A DNA stretch of 36,463 nucleotides from assembly GCF_026130545.1 (NCBI RefSeq), contig NZ_JAMOIM010000045.1:1-36463 (forward strand), read 5' to 3'. The notes under the pieces are model-generated. The model ran no database searches and was not told where the DNA came from. It was given only the letters and a program-made list of their open reading frames with translations. The stretch is from Lichenifustis flavocetrariae. GTDB lineage: Bacteria; Pseudomonadota; Alphaproteobacteria; Rhizobiales; Beijerinckiaceae. Shown here one piece after another: positions 29,928-34,804 of this stretch. Position 1 is the stretch's first letter. Each line of letters starts with the position of its first letter. A program made the translations under genes and the position numbers.

Positions 29928-30482
29928 CTAAAACATGCGGATGGCGTGTTTCACGACACCCCACACCTCGAAGGCGGAATCCTCGGGAATGACGATGTCC
30001 TTGAAGGCCTTATTCTCGGCCTGGAGGACGATGCCGCCCGCCTTGACGCGATACCGCTTGATGGTGAATTCGCCGTCGATCAGCGCCAGCACCACGCAGC
30101 CGTTGAAGGGCGACAGGGAGCGGTCGACGATCGCGATGTCCCCCGGAAACAGGCCGGCCCCATTCATGCTGTCGCCTGAAATCCGCACCGCGAACGTCGC
30201 GGACGGGTTTGAAATCAGCAGCTCGTTGAAGTCAAGCGGACGGTCCAGATAGTCGTCGGCCGGGCTGGGAAACCCGCAGGCGGCCGGCGAGGCCATCAGC
30301 GGCACCGTCACGTTGCTTCGCGCCTCGACGTTGAAGAAGGCGTTCAGGTCGCCCGGCCTGAGCGATCCTTCCGCGATGCGCCTGGCGATCGTCGCCACCC
30401 GCAGCGGCAGGCGTACCACCTTGGTCGCCTCGCCCGGTTGCCGGCCGCCCATGCCTTTGCGGCTGACGCTGTATCGACCCAT
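29928..30482 (-). CDS. umuD: UmuD/LexA-like S24 self-cleaving protein
   Basis: The 184-residue protein is a member of peptidase family S24. The cleavage site is CG/F at 69-71 ([16 protein letters not shown]), the nucleophile S105 lies in [15 protein letters not shown], and the general base is K142 in EFTIKRYR. It is longer than E. coli UmuD (139 residues): about 45 extra basic residues precede the cleavage region. It should activate the UmuC polymerase after RecA-stimulated cleavage. The ATG at 30482 follows GAGGGGCAGGGC. A perfect SOS box lies 32 bases upstream. It overlaps nothing and leads directly into umuC. Confidence 0.92.
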   Translation of the reverse strand: MGRYSVSRKGMGGRQPGEATKVVRLPLRVATIARRIAEGSLRPGDLNAFFNVEARSNVTVPLMASPAACGFPSPADDYLDRPLDFNELLISNPSATFAVRISGDSMNGAGLFPGDIAIVDRSLSPFNGCVVLALIDGEFTIKRYRVKAGGIVLQAENKAFKDIVIPEDSAFEVWGVVKHAIRMF

Positions 30483-30496
30483 GCCCTGCCCCTCAA

Positions 30497-30511
30497 TATC
30501 CGTTACGGATA
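30497..30511. promoter_or_regulatory. Palindrome TATCCGTTACGGATA upstream of umuD
   Basis: The half-sites TATCCG and CGGATA are perfectly inverted around TTA, 15 bases from the start codon. The position between the SOS box and the gene suggests an operator for a second regulator or a 5' mRNA hairpin. Confidence 0.5.
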
Positions 30512-30513
30512 CT

Positions 30514-30528
30514 GAACAAAACAGGAAC
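30514..30528 (-). promoter_or_regulatory. LexA (SOS) box GTTC-N7-GTTC
   Basis: On the minus strand GTTCCTGTTTTGTTC is a perfect match to the alphaproteobacterial LexA consensus GTTCN7GTTC. It lies 32 bases before the umuD-like start, so the umuDC operon is expected to be repressed by the host LexA and induced by DNA damage. Confidence 0.9.
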
Positions 30529-30561
30529 ATCCGGCAAGGAAATAAGTTCGGGACGATACGA

Positions 30562-30909
30562 TTAGCGGTGCAGATCGTGATCGAGATGCGGGGCCGGTCC
30601 CTGCCCGACATCCGGGCGCGGTGCCGGCGCGGACGTGTACGGGGTGCCGTCATCAGGATTGCCGACCAGGCGGTTGTACAGCCCGCCTTCGGCCTTCCGC
30701 ATCACCTTGGCGGCGCGATCGTCGCCCTTCACCTCATCGAGGCAGGCGAACGCCACCTTGAACGCTGTCGCGGCCACCGTCGGCCAATCGACCGCGCGGC
30801 CGTCTCCCTTGTCGAACAGCTTCACCGCGTACTGGCGCAGCGCCGTCTCGGGATCGACATTCGGGGTGGGACGGCGCGGCCGTCCCTTACTGCCTCCAGG
30901 CGATTTCAC
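30562..30909 (-). CDS. Hypothetical protein, 115 aa, GTG start
   Basis: The product (MKSPGGSKGRPRRPTPNVDP, then ETALRQYAVKLFDKGDGRAV, then DWPTVAATAFKVAFACLDEV) has a basic N-terminus and a helical core. The C-terminus is Pro/His-rich. No family is recognised; the basic start suggests nucleic-acid binding. TACACT lies eight bases before the GTG without a ribosome site, so the message may be leaderless, as for the BrnA-like gene at 26112. It is upstream of and on the same strand as umuDC, 80 bases before its start. Confidence 0.6.
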   Translation of the reverse strand: MKSPGGSKGRPRRPTPNVDPETALRQYAVKLFDKGDGRAVDWPTVAATAFKVAFACLDEVKGDDRAAKVMRKAEGGLYNRLVGNPDDGTPYTSAPAPRPDVGQGPAPHLDHDLHR

Positions 30910-31060
30910 AGGGTCAGTGTAGCAGGCGAGGTCTTAAAACCCGTTAACGGACCGATGCGCCGCACCTCACCCAGGAACACAGGGGAACGCGGCACAGCGC
31001 ATCAGCCTGGCAGGTTCTACCGGTCAAAGATTGACGGACGGTGTGGCGTCTCCCTGCGGG

Positions 31061-31353
31061 CCGCGCTCTAGCCAAGGGGCCGGAGCCTCGTGAAGCGCCG
31101 AGTCTCCGCGCATGCGCGTGACGATCGCTGACGCGAAGACAGCAGGACAGAAAGCAAGCGGACCGTGCCGGTCCCGGCCGTCAATCACTGAAGAACGGGC
31201 GAGAGCCCGCGTCCGGCGGGTCCCTCCCCAGTCTTCGGCCCGTGAAGGACGGGCCTGCCAGACCGGGAGCTACCCCACCCGCCGGCCGGTGATGACAGCC
31301 TCCTCCCGCTTATCGCCGCGGGGCTAGCAGGGTTGCATGCGCAACCCTTTAAA
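31061..31353 (+). repeat. 293-bp non-coding leader element, copy 2
   Basis: This matches 27946-28238 (ten substitutions, no gaps). Its end hairpin is GGGTTGC ATGC GCAACCC followed by TTTAAA. It ends 19 bases before the DNA methyltransferase ATG. Identity stops sharply at both edges: the flanks of the two copies are unrelated. The two copies are 3115 bases apart in direct orientation and bracket umuDC and two unknown genes. Confidence 0.8.
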
Positions 31354-31372
31354 CAATTAAGAGAGGCAGAAA

Positions 31373-32035
31373 ATGGAGTTTTTAAACAGCATCATACAAG
31401 GCGATTGCAGGCAGGTTTTGCAGACCTTTCCCAGCCTGTCGGTTGATCTGGTCGTGACCGATCCGCCCTATTTGGTGAATTACCGCGACCGCAGCGGCAG
31501 GACGGTAAAGAACGATGGGGGCGAAACCGGAATCCTCTCGGCATTCTCCGATATGTACCGGGTGTTGAAGCCAAACAGCATTTGCGTGTCGTTTTACGGC
31601 TGGAACCGGGCCGATGAGTTTTTCAAGGCTTGGCGGGAAGCGGGTTTTCGGCCCGTGGCGCATATCGTTTGGAAGAAGGACTACACCTCAAAGGCCGCCT
31701 TTGTGCAGTACCGGCATGAACAGGCCTATGTGCTGGCGAAGGGCAACCCGCAGCTTCCGGCTAAGCCCATCGAGGACGTGCAGCCATGGGCCTACAGTGG
31801 CAACCGCGCCCACCCGACCGAAAAGGCCGTCAGTATCCTGCAACCCATCATCCGATCTTTCTCACGCCCCGGCGCTATCGTGCTGGATCCATTCAGCGGA
31901 TCAGGCAGCACAGCCGTAGCCGCCGCCCTTTGTGGCCGCTCCTATGTCGGGGTCGAATTGGAAGCCGATTATTGCGCCCATGCCCGCACTCGCCTTGCTG
32001 GCGCAGCGAAATACGCAGTTCGAAAGCCGACCTAA
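31373..32035 (+). CDS. Orphan DNA methyltransferase, beta class (N6-adenine or N4-cytosine)
   Basis: The 220-residue protein has motif IV DPPY at 30-33 before the cofactor motif I DPFSGSGST near 172-180, the beta-class order. The intervening part has YRVLKPNSICVSFYGWN and the late HPTEKAVSILQPIIRSF. It is short, with a small target-recognition region between the motifs. No restriction endonuclease is adjacent, so it may be a solitary regulator, a phage-like protection enzyme or an epigenetic modifier. AGAGAGG lies before the ATG. Its expression is probably linked to the 293-bp leader directly upstream. Confidence 0.92.
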   Translation: MEFLNSIIQGDCRQVLQTFPSLSVDLVVTDPPYLVNYRDRSGRTVKNDGGETGILSAFSDMYRVLKPNSICVSFYGWNRADEFFKAWREAGFRPVAHIVWKKDYTSKAAFVQYRHEQAYVLAKGNPQLPAKPIEDVQPWAYSGNRAHPTEKAVSILQPIIRSFSRPGAIVLDPFSGSGSTAVAAALCGRSYVGVELEADYCAHARTRLAGAAKYAVRKPT

Positions 32036-32040
32036 CCGCA

Positions 32041-32070
32041 GCAGTTCCGCCGATCCTTCGGCGGAACTGC
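32041..32070. terminator. 13-bp-stem hairpin, left of BrnTA
   Basis: GCAGTTCCGCCGA pairs perfectly with TCGGCGGAACTGC around TCCT. It lies five bases after the methyltransferase stop. A near-copy stands at 32730-32759 after BrnA. There is no T-run. It may block read-through into BrnTA and may also be a recombination scar. Confidence 0.7.
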
Positions 32071-32106
32071 CTTCCGGCAAGACCGCGCAGCCTTTCAGAA
32101 TACGCA

Positions 32107-32155
32107 ATTTTGTTGCTACAAAACTTCAACCCTTTCAGGCATTTTGTTGCTACAA
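32107..32155 (+). promoter_or_regulatory. BrnTA promoter with repeated ATTTTGTTGCTACAA
   Basis: ATTTTGTTGCTACAA occurs at 32107-32121 and 32141-32155, 34 bases apart. TACAAT in the second copy is a -10 hexamer ending five bases before the ATG at 32162, so the message is nearly leaderless. The pair of repeats is a good candidate for the BrnA operator. Confidence 0.65.
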
Positions 32156-32161
32156 TATTCC

Positions 32162-32440
32162 ATGGAGATTGAGTTCGATCCGGAGAAAAGCGCGAAGAAC
32201 GAGGCCGAGCGCGGCCTCCCCTTCGCGCTTGCCGCCGAACTGGACTGGCAACGCGCCCTCGTTTTCGTGGACGACCGGCACGATTACGGCGAGGAGCGGC
32301 TGATCGCCGTCGCGCCGCGCCACGGACGGCTGCACGTCGTCTGCTTCGTGGACCAGGGCGACGTCCGCCGGATTATCAGTTTCAGGAAAGCCAACAAACG
32401 AGAGGAGAAAGCCTATGCCGAAGCAACCGCTGACCGATAA
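32162..32440 (+). CDS. brnT: BrnT toxin
   Basis: The 92-residue protein has the BrnT signature: IEFDPEKSAKNEAERGLPFA at the start, then ERLIAVAPRHGRLHVVCFVD and RRIISFRKANKREEKAYAEA. BrnT is a RelE-like ribonuclease that stops translation. The ATG was placed at 32162 because the -10 hexamer lies just upstream; a frame from 32144 would start inside the promoter. The gene overlaps brnA by 26 bases, which couples the two. Confidence 0.92.
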   Translation: MEIEFDPEKSAKNEAERGLPFALAAELDWQRALVFVDDRHDYGEERLIAVAPRHGRLHVVCFVDQGDVRRIISFRKANKREEKAYAEATADR

Positions 32441-32714
32441 AGACGGCGAAGTTCGCGAACTGACCGCCGCAGACTTCGAGCACGCCCGACCGATCGCCGA
32501 GGCGGCCCCCGGCATGATCGAGGCCATGCAGCGCTTCAAGAAACGGGTCGGACGGCCGAGCCAGGCCGACACCCCCAAGGTTCATGTCGGGTTTCGCATG
32601 GCGGCCGACGTGGTGGACGGCATCAAGGCGACCGGCAAAGGCTACAATGCCCGCGTCGAACAGGTCTTGCGCGAGGCCCTGGCTTCCGGCCGCTTTGGCG
32701 ACCTGAAGCACTGA
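32415..32714 (+). CDS. brnA: BrnA antitoxin
   Basis: The 99-residue protein contains the BrnA pattern: a flexible N-terminus that blocks BrnT (LTAADFEHARPIAEAAPGMI) and a C-terminal ribbon-helix-helix (KVHVGFRMAADVVDGIKATG then KGYNARVEQVLREAL). It represses the operon and neutralises BrnT. AGGAGAAAGCC precedes the ATG. It overlaps brnT. Antitoxin instability would make this an addiction module for the plasmid. Confidence 0.9.
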   Translation: MPKQPLTDKDGEVRELTAADFEHARPIAEAAPGMIEAMQRFKKRVGRPSQADTPKVHVGFRMAADVVDGIKATGKGYNARVEQVLREALASGRFGDLKH

Positions 32715-32729
32715 CCCCTGCCCGTCCGA

Positions 32730-32759
32730 GCAGTTCCGCCGATCTTTCGGCGGCACTGC
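32730..32759. terminator. 13-bp-stem hairpin, right of BrnTA
   Basis: GCAGTTCCGCCGA faces TCGGCGGCACTGC around TCTT with one mismatch in the stem. It is the same sequence as the hairpin left of BrnTA apart from two bases. It stands 15 bases after the brnA stop. Confidence 0.7.
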
Positions 32760-32788
32760 CCGTCTGGCGAAGACGGGGGGCAGAGCGT

Positions 32789-32853
32789 CAAAAGCGGCTT
32801 TAGCCGGGACCGGAAGATTTTCGCCTTGGGCGAAAATACCGGACCCACCTTTT
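32789..32853 (-). repeat. Inverted copy of the 66-bp element at 12704-12772
   Basis: Read on the minus strand this gives AAAAGGTGGGTCCGGTATTTT, then the hairpin CGCC-CAAG-GCG, then AAAATCTTCCGGTCCCGGC (32803-32821 on the plus strand) and CGCTTTT. The 19-bp core is identical to the copy downstream of the origin. Confidence 0.7.
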
Positions 32854-32965
32854 GAGGCGGCGTTGCGGGGCGGTGCCCCAGCCCATGCTGCGGCAGCAGC
32901 GCCAAAAGAAGCCCGCCTGATAGCCTCCGGTTTTGACCACATTTCCTAGGGGCAACATCCGTTAG

Positions 32966-33008
32966 GCCCGCCACGCGCGAAATGCGGCGCGAGGCGGGGC
33001 GCTTTTTC
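32966..33008 (+). terminator. Strong terminator
   Basis: GCCCGCC-CGCGC pairs with GCGCG-GCGGGGC and is followed by GCTTTTT. It isolates the region to the right from BrnTA transcription. Confidence 0.65.
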
Positions 33009-33096
33009 GATGCAGCGTCGAAGGCCGTTTCAAAGGTGTTGCCGGGCCAGCTTAGAGATCACCAGCCATTTGACATCTTGGCCGGACAGCCAGGCC

Positions 33097-33198
33097 GGGT
33101 TCAAGCCAACCCCTGCGGGGCGATGCGGGGGTGTCCCCAAAATTTCCGAAGCCGGAAATCCTGGGAGATACCCCTCCCCCCGCATCGATCTTGAACCC
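33097..33198. other. Nested palindromic structure of three stems
   Basis: Three pairs of inverted sequences are nested around one centre. They are GGGTTCAAG (33097-33105) with CTTGAACCC (33190-33198), GATGCGGGGG (33122-33131) with CCCCCCGCATC (33176-33186), and ATTTCCG (33142-33148) with CGGAAAT (33153-33159). As RNA this would be one long branched hairpin; as DNA a cruciform. It lies 75 bases before a small conserved ORF. Options are an oriT, a structured leader or a single-strand origin. Confidence 0.6.
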
Positions 33199-33273
33199 GT
33201 CCCGCCCGCCCGGACAAGGAGCGATGTCATGGCAGGCGATCAAGCCGGCCCAACACCAAGAAGGAAACGACCA

Positions 33274-33486
33274 ATGACTGACACTGCATCGAAAAAGCGC
33301 CCCGACATGACCGTGTATTTCGTGCCGGACCGGGAAAACCCCTACTGGACCCCCATCGGCGCGGCGTGGGCGCACAACGACGAGGAAGGCTTCTCGATCC
33401 GCCTCGACCTTCTGCCGAACAGCCCCGGCGATATCGTCCTCCGCAAGCGGAAGCCGAAGGAGCAGGCGGAACCGTCCGGGGAGTGA
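33274..33486 (+). CDS. Small conserved plasmid protein, 70 aa
   Basis: The product begins MTDTASKKRPDMTVYFVPDR. It continues with YWTPIGAAWAHNDEEGFSIR then LDLLPNSPGDIVLRKRK. The pattern V....E......W..IG.A..H.D..Gf...L..LP..G.ivlR is familiar from small hypothetical proteins on alphaproteobacterial plasmids and genomic islands; no function is known to me. AAGAAGGA lies eight bases before the ATG. It precedes the coiled-coil gene by about 150 bases. Confidence 0.75.
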   Translation: MTDTASKKRPDMTVYFVPDRENPYWTPIGAAWAHNDEEGFSIRLDLLPNSPGDIVLRKRKPKEQAEPSGE

Positions 33487-33494
33487 CCCGGCCA

Positions 33495-33529
33495 GGGAGG
33501 CGGGCGCGCAAGCGCCCCCTCTTCCCGCC
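33495..33529 (+). terminator. GC hairpin after the small conserved gene
   Basis: GGGCGC pairs with GCGCCC around GCAA, extended by outer pairs (GGCGGG with CCCGCC). It lies eight bases after the stop codon. The following CTTAAG is not a T-run, so termination may be partial. Confidence 0.5.
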
Positions 33530-33632
33530 TTAAGTTAGCCAAGACTGGCCGCGTTGACATTGACGGCTTTCCGCGTTGCAGTTCGCGGCAGCGGCCCGAC
33601 AATCGCGGCCGGCAGCTCCACAAGGTCGCGCC

Positions 33633-34787
33633 ATGGTGGACCGATCACGCACCCGCAACGCTAAAATCCGTGCCTCGTTCGGACGGGCCGAGCGGTTGCG
33701 CCGCAATGGCCAGGACGGGCGCTCAGCCGACCGGGATAACTCCGAACGCAAGCCGGAGCGCGAGCGCACCGCGCAGACGCGTAAGCGCGAAGCCGCCCAG
33801 GCGCGCGCCACCCGTAAGGACGGGCAGCAGCGCGACGCGCGCAAGGCGACCTCGCGCGAACAGGCCCGCGCGCGCACGGAGCGCGCCGACGAACGGACGG
33901 CGAAGCGACGCATGGACCGTCTCAAGGAGCAGACGCGCGCCGGCTTTACCAAGACGGTCGAACGCCGCCGCGATGAAGCGCGCCGCGCCCAGCACGAGCG
34001 CAAGCAGCGTGACACGCAGGCGGCTCTCAAGCGCGCCCAGGATCAGCGGCAGCGCGCCGACCGGCAGCGCGACACGCGCAAGCGGGAAGAAACCCGGCGC
34101 GATTTCAACCGCGAGGCCGACCGCCGCCGCGACCACACCCGCCGCCGCGAGGTCGAGTTCAAGGCCGGCGTCGAGGCGCAGCGCGAACGGGACCTGCGCC
34201 GCGCCGCCGGCAAGGAGATCGAGCAGCGCCATAAACGCCAGCTTTCCGACCAGCAGGCCGAGCATCGCCGCCAGACCTCGCAAATACGGTCCCGGCATCA
34301 GGCTGAGACCCGATCCTTGCGCAGCAATGAGGACATGGCGCTGGAGCGGCATCATCATGCCGTTAAAGGCATCGATGAGCGCGAACGCCGCACCCTGGCT
34401 GACTTCGACGGGCGGCGGGCGGGCTTGACCGGCTGGCTGGGCGAGCGCATTCCCGGTCGCCGTCAGGAAAACGACCGGCTACGGGCTGACCTCGCCCGTG
34501 GCTTCGAGGCGGAGCGGCTGACCAAGCACCGGGACCTTGAGGCATTGAAGGAACGGCAGTTCAACGTCGCCCAGACGGCCCGGCTGGAACAGGCGAAAGA
34601 GCGCAAGGATATGATGACCGGGCATCACGCCGACCGGACCAAGCTTCAGGATCGGCAGATGACCGACCGGCCGCTTCAGATCGAGCGCCAGGCGCGCGTC
34701 ATGGAGCGGGTGCGTGATATGGAAGTGACCCGTAAGGAGCCGGAGCGGGAACGCGAGCGGCCCGCACCGGCCTTTTCAAAGACGTAA
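33633..34787 (+). CDS. Highly charged coiled-coil protein, relaxase C-terminus-like
   Basis: The 384-residue protein is almost wholly Arg, Glu, Lys, Gln and Asp with heptad character (RRDEARRAQHERKQRDTQAA, RRDFNREADRRRDHTRRREV). Only about residues 270-290 break this pattern (LTGWLGERIPGRRQENDRLR). That stretch and the flanking helices resemble the C-terminal regions of MobA/MobL relaxases, but there is no relaxase domain. The MobQ relaxase at 4743-5975 has a similar but shorter tail. It may be a detached accessory of mobilization that binds DNA or bridges proteins. ATG 33633 has AAGGT seven bases in front; an earlier TTG frame adds 19 atypical residues. Confidence 0.75.
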   Translation: MVDRSRTRNAKIRASFGRAERLRRNGQDGRSADRDNSERKPERERTAQTRKREAAQARATRKDGQQRDARKATSREQARARTERADERTAKRRMDRLKEQTRAGFTKTVERRRDEARRAQHERKQRDTQAALKRAQDQRQRADRQRDTRKREETRRDFNREADRRRDHTRRREVEFKAGVEAQRERDLRRAAGKEIEQRHKRQLSDQQAEHRRQTSQIRSRHQAETRSLRSNEDMALERHHHAVKGIDERERRTLADFDGRRAGLTGWLGERIPGRRQENDRLRADLARGFEAERLTKHRDLEALKERQFNVAQTARLEQAKERKDMMTGHHADRTKLQDRQMTDRPLQIERQARVMERVRDMEVTRKEPERERERPAPAFSKT

Positions 34788-34804
34788 GGCATATTTGGCA
34801 GGCT

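Larger units (their letters stand above)
32715..33096. other. Gene-free region with repeat element and terminator
   Basis: I see no gene here. The stretch holds the right BrnTA hairpin, the element at 32789-32853, a GGGGCGGTGCCCC palindrome near 32877 and a strong terminator at 32966-33008. Confidence 0.5.
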
